Shown: positions 1 to 7,791 of the stretch, piece after piece | Layout: every line of letters starts with the position of its first letter | How positions within the stretch are numbered: position 1 is the stretch's first letter | Assembly: GCF_016862895.1 (NCBI RefSeq) | Contig: NZ_BONV01000006.1 | Coordinates: 124,001 to 188,000 of the forward strand | Direction of reading: 5' to 3' | Length of the DNA: 64,000 nucleotides | From: Planotetraspora kaengkrachanensis | Lineage (GTDB): Bacteria; Actinomycetota; Actinomycetes; Streptosporangiales; Streptosporangiaceae | Made by a program: the position numbers and the translations under genes | The notes under the pieces: generated by a model | Database searches by the model: none | Told to the model about the DNA's origin: nothing | What the model saw: only the letters and a program-made list of their open reading frames with translations

Positions 1-44
1 GTATAGTGACATCACGCGTCGTCCGTATCGATCAAAAGGGAGCC

Positions 45-1040
45 ATGGCCAAGGTCGGAATCAGCGACGTCGCCGCTCGTGCCGGGGTCAGCGAAGCGAC
101 CGTCAGCCGTGTGCTCAACCGCCGTGGCGTGGTCGCCGCCGGCACGCGCAGGGTCGTGGAGGACGCGATCCGCGAGCTCGGATACGACCGCGGAGGGCAG
201 AGCCAGCTGGTCATCGTCTTGACCCCCGGCCTCGCCCAGCCCTTCTTCGGGCGCCTCTGCGAGCTGATCGAGTCGGCGCTGGCTCCCCAGGGGTTCAAGG
301 CGGTCGTGTGCTCCACGACGGTCGGCGGGTTCCAGGAGATCGACTTCATCACCTCCACCATGGACCTGGGGATCGCGGGCGCCGTGTTCGCCTCGGCGAG
401 CAACACGCTGATCGGCGCCGACCCCGCGCCCTACCGGCTGCTGCAGGAACGCCAGATCCCGTTCGTCTCGATGAACGGCGCGATCGAGGGCGTGCCCGCC
501 CCCAGCTTCTCCACGAACGACAAGGTGGCGGCGGCGCTCGCCGTCGACCATCTGTGGAACCTCGGCCACCGCGAGATCGGCATGATCGTCGGCCCGGTCG
601 GGAACCGCCCGAGCGAGCGCCGGCTCGACGGGTTCGTCGAGTCGATGAACGCGCGCGGAGTCGAGGACCCGCAGCGGCTGGTCGCGCACCAGGTCTACAC
701 CGTCGAGGGCGGGATGTCGGCCGCAGAGACCCTGCTCGACCAGGGCGCCACCGCGATCGTCGCCGCGAGCGACTACATGGCCCTCGGCGCCATCCGCACG
801 GCGGTCCGCCGCGGCCTGTCCGTGCCGGGCGACGTGTCCATCGTCGGTTACGACGACTCCCAGATCATGGGCTTCGTCGACCCGCCTCTCACGACGGTCA
901 GGCAGCCGATCGAGCGGATCGCCCAGGCGATCTCGTCCACCATGGTGCACCTGGTCAACAGGCGGCCGGTGCCGGCGGGGGAGCTGATGTTCGACCCCGA
1001 GCTGATCATCCGCGGCTCGACGGCCGCACCCCGCGCGTAG
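45..1040 (+). CDS. LacI-family transcriptional regulator (locus A)
   Basis: Sugar-responsive DNA-binding repressor of 331 residues. The N-terminal helix-turn-helix reads ISDVAARAGVSEATVSRVLN, the LacI signature. It is followed by a periplasmic-binding-protein-like effector domain from about residue 55 to the end, with the typical late segment IVGYDDSQIMGFVDPPLTTV. The ATG at 45 is chosen because AAAAGGGAG stands just before it; the frame is open from a GTG at 6 but that has no ribosome binding site. It stands first in a co-oriented set with a binding protein, permeases and two glycosidases, so it probably controls alpha-galactoside uptake and breakdown. The effector is unknown. The family is certain; the regulon is inferred from position. 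Confidence 0.93.
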   Translation: MAKVGISDVAARAGVSEATVSRVLNRRGVVAAGTRRVVEDAIRELGYDRGGQSQLVIVLTPGLAQPFFGRLCELIESALAPQGFKAVVCSTTVGGFQEIDFITSTMDLGIAGAVFASASNTLIGADPAPYRLLQERQIPFVSMNGAIEGVPAPSFSTNDKVAAALAVDHLWNLGHREIGMIVGPVGNRPSERRLDGFVESMNARGVEDPQRLVAHQVYTVEGGMSAAETLLDQGATAIVAASDYMALGAIRTAVRRGLSVPGDVSIVGYDDSQIMGFVDPPLTTVRQPIERIAQAISSTMVHLVNRRPVPAGELMFDPELIIRGSTAAPRA

Positions 1041-1363
1041 ACCCCCACAGGCCTTCCCTGTTCCGAGGACGGCCCTCGTCACCGTCGCCCGATTCGCCCG
1101 CGCCGTGCTCGGCGTGGGCGGCGACCGCCCCCTGCGAGCGTCGCCGTCCTCGGATACGCAGCCGAGGTGTACGTCGGCTGACTGCATGACCTCTGCCGGG
1201 CCGTGACGCGAAGTCCTTCTCTGCCACCCGTGCTGCGAAAGACCTGCTGACCAGGCCGTCCGCACGATGCCACGGAACATCCGACGCCATGTTGCCGTCT
1301 TGTAATGCACACCTTTGTCGTGCCGTTGACGTGTTTATGACGTGTATGTAACACTCACTTTCC
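1041..1363. other. intergenic region upstream of locus A structural genes
   Basis: About 320 bases with no convincing gene. The 3' end holds a promoter-like element (1326-1354) and the 8-bp direct repeat TGACGTGT at 1327-1334 and 1339-1346, a possible operator for the neighbouring LacI protein. Nothing else stands out. Confidence 0.4.
1326..1354 (+). promoter_or_regulatory. candidate promoter of locus A operon
   Basis: A TTGACG -35 hexamer (1326-1331) is separated by 17 bp from TAACAC (1349-1354). The direct repeat TGACGTGT overlaps the -35 and spacer, where a repressor would act. The -10 is a weak match, so this is moderate evidence only. Confidence 0.4.
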
Positions 1364-2737
1364 ATGACAGGGAAGACGCCGCCCGGCGCGCATGCCGCAG
1401 GGCGGGATCTGAATCGCCTATCTGGACATGTTCGGGTTGATTCGAGCATGCGTGATCTTGTCGAGTCTTTCATTTGGGCGTCAGAACGTTCCAATGAGTG
1501 GGTTCAGACGGGACGAGATCCCAGATATCTCCCGAGTTACTGGGCCGGCCTCACGGACCGGCCGATGTTCTATTCGAGAGACCTCGCCCACCAAATGCTC
1601 GGCGCCCATCTGCTGGGATTGGACGCGGAGAACCTTTCGATGCTCCGGCATTTCGCCGGATCGTCGAACGGCGAACGCGTCTGGTATCCGTTGTGGGCGT
1701 TCGAGTTCGACGGCACGCCCGCCGCCATCGACTATCACTCCGACGACGACTTCGTGCGCGAGGTCCCGGCGCCTTTCGAACTCGTGGAGAAGGCGGTCGA
1801 GCAGTACCGCTGGACGGCGGACGACAGGTTCCTGCTCGCTCCGGAGATCGCGTCGTTCGTGCGCACCACGATGACGTCGTTCGTCGAGGCCCATGACCCT
1901 CTCGGCACGGGCGTCGCCGGCGAACGCGGCACCGGGGACATCTTCCAGGGGACGGCCACCTACAACGAGGTGGACCGGCCGCCGTACCTGCAGGTCGCGG
2001 CCGACGGGATCGCGAGCCAGTGGGCGGCGCACCGGGCGCTGGGCTCCGTCACGGGGTCGGCGCTCGACGAGGACTTCGCCGCGTGGAACCGCGAGCGGGC
2101 CGGGCGACTGGGCGAGCATTTCTCCAGCTCATGGTGGCTGCCGGACGACCGGCACTACGCGGCGGGCTTCACCGCCGACGGGCCGGTCGGCGGGTTCCGT
2201 CTGGAGAGCACGTGGTTCCCGGCGGTCAAGGGGATCATGGGCGTCGACCGCCGATCGGACGCGCACCTCGACTTCCTGCGATCCGGGCTCGAGACGGCGC
2301 CGCCGTCGAACATCGAGGCCTTCACCTACCTCCCTGAGGCCTTCCTCCGTTACGGCCGGGACGACGAGGCGCTGCGGTGGATCCGGTTCCTCGCCGGCTC
2401 CCGCGCGGACTACCCGGAGGTCCCCTTCACGCACGTCGCCCACGTCGCGGTGGGCCTGACCGGTCTGGAGCCGGGCGCGAAGGAGGGCGTCGTCCACACC
2501 CGCTCCCATCTTCCGGCCGGCGAATGGATCGAGGTCGCGGACGTACCGGTCGGCGCCTCCGTCGTCGGAGTGCGCCATGAGGGCAGGCGGAGCACCGAGT
2601 TCCAGGTGACCGCGGGACCAGGCGTGACCTGGTCCTCCACCTGGGACGGCGGGCGTGTCACCACGGTCGACGTGCCGAACGGTTCACGCGTACGCGCAGG
2701 CGCGGACGGCAGCGTCGTCGTGCTCCGTGAGCAGTGA
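1364..2737 (+). CDS. six-hairpin glycosidase-like protein, function unassigned
   Basis: Protein of 457 residues that I cannot assign to a numbered family. Tryptophan, tyrosine and acidic-rich helices such as YLPSYWAGLTDRPMFYSRDL and the C-terminal small beta region resemble (alpha/alpha)6 barrel sugar-processing enzymes, with the repeated pattern of aromatic and acidic residues seen in such folds (SSWWLPDDRHY, ESTWFPAVKGIMG, EAFTYLPEAFLRYG). No signal peptide is visible, so it should be cytoplasmic. It is the first structural gene after the LacI regulator and is followed 25 bp later by the binding-protein gene, which places it in alpha-galactoside metabolism. The start is uncertain: ATG 1364 is close behind a promoter, while ATG 1448 begins nearer the conserved-looking part. 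Catalytic residues cannot be named from sequence alone. Confidence 0.7.
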   Translation: MTGKTPPGAHAAGRDLNRLSGHVRVDSSMRDLVESFIWASERSNEWVQTGRDPRYLPSYWAGLTDRPMFYSRDLAHQMLGAHLLGLDAENLSMLRHFAGSSNGERVWYPLWAFEFDGTPAAIDYHSDDDFVREVPAPFELVEKAVEQYRWTADDRFLLAPEIASFVRTTMTSFVEAHDPLGTGVAGERGTGDIFQGTATYNEVDRPPYLQVAADGIASQWAAHRALGSVTGSALDEDFAAWNRERAGRLGEHFSSSWWLPDDRHYAAGFTADGPVGGFRLESTWFPAVKGIMGVDRRSDAHLDFLRSGLETAPPSNIEAFTYLPEAFLRYGRDDEALRWIRFLAGSRADYPEVPFTHVAHVAVGLTGLEPGAKEGVVHTRSHLPAGEWIEVADVPVGASVVGVRHEGRRSTEFQVTAGPGVTWSSTWDGGRVTTVDVPNGSRVRAGADGSVVVLREQ

Positions 2738-2762
2738 CAGATCACTAACAAAGGAGACCCCC

Positions 2763-4016
2763 TTGCAGGGAAAGGCACTCGCCACCGTCACGGCCGCCGC
2801 CTCGTTACTCGCGCTCGCCGCGTGCAGCAGTGAGCCGAGCGGAGACTCGGCCGGCGCCGGGACCACCACGATCACCTACGCCTTCTGGGGCAACAACGAC
2901 GAGTCCGCCACCATCAAGTCGATGATCACGGCGTTCGAGAAGGCGAACCCCACGATCAAGGTCGAGGCCAACTGGATCCAGAGCGACTACGAGCAGAAGC
3001 TCCAGACGTCGATCGCCGGCGGCGATGCCCCGACCGTGGCACAGATCTCCAACACCGCGTTGCCGAGCTTCGCCAACGCGTTCACGCCGGTCCAGGTCGA
3101 CTCGGGCGTCTACTACTCTCAGGCCGTCGCGAAGGCCGGCAACGTCGGGGGCACAGACTACGCGGTCCCCTTCGTCGCGAAGAGCAAGGTCATGGCGGTC
3201 AACAAGGCCATGTTCGACTCGGCGGGCATCACCGTTCCGTCCGGATCGGCGCCGATCAGCACCCAGGACTTCGTGTCCGCGGCCAAGAAGCTGACGTCCG
3301 GGTCGGGGGAGAAGAAGGTCTATGGCTCCGCGCCGCTGTGGTACGACGGCTGGCTGATCGCGGAGGGCGGTTCGTACTACAGCCCGGACGGCCAGACGTG
3401 CACCATGGGCAACGCCGACGGAATCCGCGCCGCGCAGACCGTGGTCGGCTCCACCAGGCCCGACGGGTTCGCGCCCAACCCCACCGACGCCCAGGGCCAG
3501 GACATGTTCCAGTGGTTCGCGGACCAGAAGGTCGCGATGTTGCCCGACTTCGGCCCATGGAACATCGCCAAGATCGCCGCGCTGGACACGTCGAAGTTCC
3601 TCATCGTGCCGATGCCCGGCAAGGGGGAGCCGATGGAGGTCGACAGCCTCGGCATCGCGAAGTCGGCGACGGAGGCGGAGGTCGCCGCGGCGAAGACCTT
3701 CACGAAGTTCATGAGCACGAGCCCTGACGCCCAGAACCTGCTGGCGTCGACGACGTCCGCGCTCGGCGTCCCGGTCATCCAGGGATCCCTCGAGTCCTTC
3801 AAGGCGATCGCACCGCGAGTGAACCTCCAGGCCTTCACCGACGCGGTCACCAACGCGGTCACCACGCCCTATGTGAAGGACAAGGTGAAGATCGAGAGCA
3901 CGTTCTCCACCGATCTGAACTCCCGCACCGCGATCGGCTCGGGCAACGAGGACCCGGCGACCGTGCTGCCGGAGCTTCAGTCGCAGTGCCAGCAGATGCT
4001 CGACGCGACCAAGTAG
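2763..4016 (+). CDS. sugar ABC transporter substrate-binding lipoprotein (locus A)
   Basis: Extracellular solute-binding protein of family 1, 417 residues, which captures an oligosaccharide and delivers it to the two permeases downstream. The start is a TTG at 2763, chosen because AAAGGAG lies at ideal spacing and it immediately yields a lipoprotein signal: a basic start, a hydrophobic stretch and the lipobox LAAC with Cys21 as the lipidated residue. The serine-rich linker and mature domain (ITYAFWGNNDESATIKSMI onward) are typical of maltose-type binding proteins. It lies within the operon that ends with GH36-like and GH110 enzymes, so a galactose-containing oligosaccharide is the likely ligand; that is inference from context. 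Confidence 0.93.
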   Translation: MQGKALATVTAAASLLALAACSSEPSGDSAGAGTTTITYAFWGNNDESATIKSMITAFEKANPTIKVEANWIQSDYEQKLQTSIAGGDAPTVAQISNTALPSFANAFTPVQVDSGVYYSQAVAKAGNVGGTDYAVPFVAKSKVMAVNKAMFDSAGITVPSGSAPISTQDFVSAAKKLTSGSGEKKVYGSAPLWYDGWLIAEGGSYYSPDGQTCTMGNADGIRAAQTVVGSTRPDGFAPNPTDAQGQDMFQWFADQKVAMLPDFGPWNIAKIAALDTSKFLIVPMPGKGEPMEVDSLGIAKSATEAEVAAAKTFTKFMSTSPDAQNLLASTTSALGVPVIQGSLESFKAIAPRVNLQAFTDAVTNAVTTPYVKDKVKIESTFSTDLNSRTAIGSGNEDPATVLPELQSQCQQMLDATK

Positions 4017-4059
4017 TCACCGGAGCCGCCCACAGGTGGCGTAGAGAGAGAAAATCGAC

Positions 4060-5121
4060 ATGTCGGACATCGTGCAGAGCCTCGAGGGAGTTCTCGAACG
4101 GCTGCACATCGATGTGGGACTTAGGCCCATCCTGTCCTTCGTCATCCTGCTGGCCGCCGTGTTCGCCGTTGTCTACGCCGCCCTGTGGGGGGCCGTCCGG
4201 GCACGCTGGATCACGCGGAACACCGCGGCGTTCTGGGTCTTCGTCTCGCCGTGGATCGTCGGCTTCCTCGTGTTCACGGGAGGGCCGATGGTGTACTCCC
4301 TGGTTCTGTCGTTCACGGACTGGAACCTCATCGACCCGGCGAAGTTCGTCGGGATCGCCAACTACAGGGAAGCCTTCTCCGATCCCGATCTCGGGCAGGC
4401 GCTCAAGGTCACGCTCACGTACGCGGTCGTCAGCGTTCCGCTGCAGACGGTGCTGTCGCTGGCCGTCGCGCTGCTGATGAACATCAAGGTGCGTGGCATC
4501 CACGTGTTCCGCACGATCTGGTACCTGCCGTCGCTGGTCACCGGCGTGGCCCAGGCGGTGCTGTTCATCTGGGTGTTCAACCCTGGCTACGGCCTGGCCA
4601 ACGGGCTGCTCCGCGTGTTCGGCATCGAGGGACCCAAGTGGCTCTTCGACGCGCACTGGGCTCTGCCGACAGTGATCATCATGAGCCTCTGGACGGTCGG
4701 CGGGAACATGATCATCTATCTCGCCGGACTGCAGGACATCTCCAAGGAGCTCTACGAGGCCGCGGAGATCGACGGCGCCAACCGGTGGCGCTCCCTGTGG
4801 AACATCACGATTCCGCAGGTGAGCCCGGTCATCTTCTTCAACGTGGTCACCGGGCTCATCTACGCGATGCAGACGTTCACCCAGGGGTACGTGGTCACCC
4901 ACAACGGGGGCGGCCCGGCCGACTCGCTCCTGTTCTACGTGCTTTATCTCTACAACAACGCGTTCTCCTTCTTCCGGATGGGATACGCGTCGGCCCTGGC
5001 CTGGATCTTCTTCATCATGATCATGGTGCTCACCGCGGTGGTGTTCCGGGGAAGCGCCTTCTGGGTCTACTACGAATCGCAACGACCGAAGGAGCGAAGG
5101 CGGCGTGTCCATGTCGGCTAG
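4060..5121 (+). CDS. sugar ABC transporter permease, MalF type (locus A)
   Basis: Integral membrane permease of 353 residues, the MalF-like half of the importer. It has an extra N-terminal membrane segment at about residues 21-44 ahead of the usual six helices. The EAA loop that docks the ATPase is EAAEIDGANRWRSLWNITIP, about two-thirds along the protein. It lies 43 bp after the binding-protein gene and overlaps the next permease by 17 bp. No ATPase gene is present in the operon. Confidence 0.93.
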   Translation: MSDIVQSLEGVLERLHIDVGLRPILSFVILLAAVFAVVYAALWGAVRARWITRNTAAFWVFVSPWIVGFLVFTGGPMVYSLVLSFTDWNLIDPAKFVGIANYREAFSDPDLGQALKVTLTYAVVSVPLQTVLSLAVALLMNIKVRGIHVFRTIWYLPSLVTGVAQAVLFIWVFNPGYGLANGLLRVFGIEGPKWLFDAHWALPTVIIMSLWTVGGNMIIYLAGLQDISKELYEAAEIDGANRWRSLWNITIPQVSPVIFFNVVTGLIYAMQTFTQGYVVTHNGGGPADSLLFYVLYLYNNAFSFFRMGYASALAWIFFIMIMVLTAVVFRGSAFWVYYESQRPKERRRRVHVG

Positions 5122-5983
5122 CACGAGGGCGCTGACTGCGAAAGGCGGAGGAGGGCCGCGACGCGAGCCGCTCGGGACCCGGATCCTCGCGCTCACCTTG
5201 CTCGTGGTCGGGTCGATCGGCTTCGTCTATCCGTTCCTCTGGATGATCGCGACCGCGCTGCGTACGCCGGAGGGCGTCTCGCACGGGGGAGTGTCCCTCT
5301 GGCCCATCCAGTGGCAGTGGTCCAACTTCGCCGACGGTCTCGGGTCGTTCCCCTTCTGGGCGTACCTCCGCAATTCACTGCTGAGCACGCTCGTGCCGGT
5401 CGCCGCGGTGGTCTTCTCCTCATCGCTGGTCGGATTCGCGTTCGCGCGGATCCGGGCCCGGGGATCCGGCGTGCTGTTCGCGATCGTCCTGTCGACCCTC
5501 CTGCTGCCGCAGGAGGTGACCATCGTGCCGCAGTTCATCCTGTTCAAGGATCTCGACATGATCGACACACTGTGGCCGATCATCGTGCCGACCTTCTTCG
5601 GGTCCGCGTTCTTCATCTTCCTTTACCGGCAGTTCTATCTGCGGCTGCCGGCGGCTTTGACGGACGCCGCCCTCATCGACGGGGCGGGCTGGTTCCGCAT
5701 CTGGTTCTCCATTTATCTGCCGCTTTCCCGTCCGATCATCATCGCCACCGCGGTGCTGCAGTTCATGTCGTATTGGAACAACTTCTTCCAGGCCGCCATT
5801 TACCTGACGACGGACCGGTGGAAGACGCTGCCTCTCGCCCTGGCCGGATTCCAGTCGGTCAACGGAACGAACACTCCGCTATTGATGGCCACCGCACTGG
5901 TGGTGACCCTTCCATGCGTCCTGCTTTTCTTCATCGCCCAGCGTCACATCATCGGCGGAATATCTTTCACGGGGAGCAAATGA
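5105..5983 (+). CDS. sugar ABC transporter permease, MalG type (locus A)
   Basis: Second permease of the importer, 292 residues, with six predicted membrane helices and the EAA-type loop DAALIDGAGWFRIWFSIYLP. The GTG at 5105 and the ATG two codons later (5111) are both possible starts behind the GGAG in AAGGAGCG. It overlaps the MalF gene by 17 bp and the next gene by the 4-bp ATGA, so the three are almost certainly translationally coupled. Confidence 0.93.
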   Translation: MSMSASTRALTAKGGGGPRREPLGTRILALTLLVVGSIGFVYPFLWMIATALRTPEGVSHGGVSLWPIQWQWSNFADGLGSFPFWAYLRNSLLSTLVPVAAVVFSSSLVGFAFARIRARGSGVLFAIVLSTLLLPQEVTIVPQFILFKDLDMIDTLWPIIVPTFFGSAFFIFLYRQFYLRLPAALTDAALIDGAGWFRIWFSIYLPLSRPIIIATAVLQFMSYWNNFFQAAIYLTTDRWKTLPLALAGFQSVNGTNTPLLMATALVVTLPCVLLFFIAQRHIIGGISFTGSK

Positions 5984-7791
5984 CCGACGTCGCATCGCCG
6001 TCGACCGTTACCTTCTGGCTGCCTGGCACGGCGCAGGCGCCGCCAGAGACGCCCGTCGTGCTGGCCGGGAGCAGTCCCGGCGTCGGGCTCCGATTGCAGG
6101 CGACCCGTTCGGCCGGTGTGCGCGTGCGGGAACTCCGCGACGGCGTCTTCGAGATCGTGTTCCCCACGCGCGGTGAGCCGCTCGGCCTCACCGCGACGAT
6201 CCCCGCGACCGACGCCGCCGCGTGGTGGCGTCCCGGCAGCACGGTGCCGCACGCCACCATTCCGCCGTCATGGGCGGAGTCGGTCGACACGACCGCCCTG
6301 CAGGGACTTCCGGTCGGGGCTCTGCTCGCGACGCACGACGTGACGAGGCTGGTCTATGCGGTCGACGCCGGCACGAACGTGACCACCGTGCGGGCCGGTC
6401 TCGTGGAGGAGACCGCCGATTTTGCGATCATGGTCGCGGTCGGCGCCACGGATACGTCGGAGCAGGTGAGGCTGCTGCTGGACGCGTCCGGCCGCGGCTT
6501 CGCCGAGGCCGTGCCCGAGGCGGGACGGTGGCTCCAGGGAGCGGAGGGCCACCGTGCGGCACCGGGGGCGGAGGATCCGGTCCTGTGCACCTGGTACTTC
6601 GCGCACCAGCACGTCTCCGCCGACGCCGTCCTCGCGCAGGCCGACCGCGCCACGGCGATGGGATTCGGCACGGTGATCATCGACGACGGCTGGCAGACGA
6701 CGTCGCACGGCCGGGGATACGGATCGTGCGGCGACTGGGAGGTCGCCGAGGAGAAGTTCCCCGACGCGGCCGGTCTGGTCGAGGAACTGCGCGGCCGGGG
6801 CCTGCGCACCGTCTGGTGGGTCGGCACCCCCTTCCTCGGGAATCAGGCGAAAGCCCGCGGCCTGGGCCTCGCGACGCTGCGCGACCGGCCGGAGCTCGAG
6901 GCGGAGGTGCTGGATCCGCGGGATCCGCCCACTCGCGCCTACCTGGTCGGGCGGATCCGCGACCTCGTCGCACGGACGCGGGCCGACGGGCTCAAGCTCG
7001 ACTTCCTGGAGGAGTTCGCCGACCCCGGAGCGCCGGGGTCCGTCGCCGCGGCCGCCGACACCGTGGCCGAGATCGTCGACACGCTGCGGGCCCTCGGCTC
7101 GGAGCCGCTGATCGAGTTCCGTGAGCCGTACGTGCACCCCGCCGTCGGGCGGTCCGCCTCGATGATCCGCGTCGGCGACTGCCCGCTGAACGCGGTCCAG
7201 AACCGCATCGGCATCCTCGACCTCCGCCTCGCGCGGCCGGGCACGCCGATCCACAGCGACCCGATCATGTGGGCGGAGGGCGACAGCCCGGAGCGGGTCG
7301 CCCATCATCTGATCAATGCGCTGCTGGGCGTGCCGCAGGTCTCCATGGATCTGGCGCGGCTTCCCGAGGACCAGTCCGACGCTCTGGCGTTCTGGCTCGG
7401 CGTCTGGCGCGAACACCGCGACCTGCTCCTGCACGGCCGCCTGGTGCCGGAGCGCCCCGACCTGCTGTATCCGGTCGCCGGCGCGCACGAGGGCGGCAGG
7501 CACCTCGTCGCGAGGTACGCGCCGCACGCGATCCGGGTTCCCGAGGGGGACTGGACGGAGTTGCTGGTCGCGAACGCCGACGACAGCCCTCCGATCCTGC
7601 TGAACGAGGCGGGCGAGATCCGTGCCGGCCTGGAGATCTGGGACGCCAGGGGTCGGCTGCTCGCAGACGGCGACGTCGTCCTGGCCACCGGGCCCCAGGC
7701 GCTGACCGTTCCCTCCGGAGGACTCGCCCGGCTGCGCCGAGTCGTCGAGTCGCCCTCGCCGTACCCCGAGCCCGGAAGCGGGGGCGCGTGA
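5980..7791 (+). CDS. GH36-like alpha-galactosidase (TIM barrel)
   Basis: Predicted alpha-galactosidase of 603 residues related to clan GH-D. After an N-terminal beta domain comes the barrel with VIIDDGWQ, the strand TVWWVGTPF, the nucleophile strand GLKLDFLEEF (Asp of KLD as likely nucleophile) and a later RVGDCPLNAVQNR segment whose Asp is a candidate acid/base. The C-terminal beta domain closes the protein. There is no signal peptide, so it would act on imported sugar. It starts with the ATGA overlap after the permease and a GGGGAG ribosome binding site. It differs noticeably from the canonical GH36 at 22972, so the exact substrate is open. Confidence 0.85.
   Translation: MTDVASPSTVTFWLPGTAQAPPETPVVLAGSSPGVGLRLQATRSAGVRVRELRDGVFEIVFPTRGEPLGLTATIPATDAAAWWRPGSTVPHATIPPSWAESVDTTALQGLPVGALLATHDVTRLVYAVDAGTNVTTVRAGLVEETADFAIMVAVGATDTSEQVRLLLDASGRGFAEAVPEAGRWLQGAEGHRAAPGAEDPVLCTWYFAHQHVSADAVLAQADRATAMGFGTVIIDDGWQTTSHGRGYGSCGDWEVAEEKFPDAAGLVEELRGRGLRTVWWVGTPFLGNQAKARGLGLATLRDRPELEAEVLDPRDPPTRAYLVGRIRDLVARTRADGLKLDFLEEFADPGAPGSVAAAADTVAEIVDTLRALGSEPLIEFREPYVHPAVGRSASMIRVGDCPLNAVQNRIGILDLRLARPGTPIHSDPIMWAEGDSPERVAHHLINALLGVPQVSMDLARLPEDQSDALAFWLGVWREHRDLLLHGRLVPERPDLLYPVAGAHEGGRHLVARYAPHAIRVPEGDWTELLVANADDSPPILLNEAGEIRAGLEIWDARGRLLADGDVVLATGPQALTVPSGGLARLRRVVESPSPYPEPGSGGA

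Noticed and set aside
3859-5196. 445-codon minus-strand frame opposite the locus A permease
   Set aside because: Composition is His, Asp and Arg-rich noise; the plus strand encodes a well-formed permease with an EAA loop.
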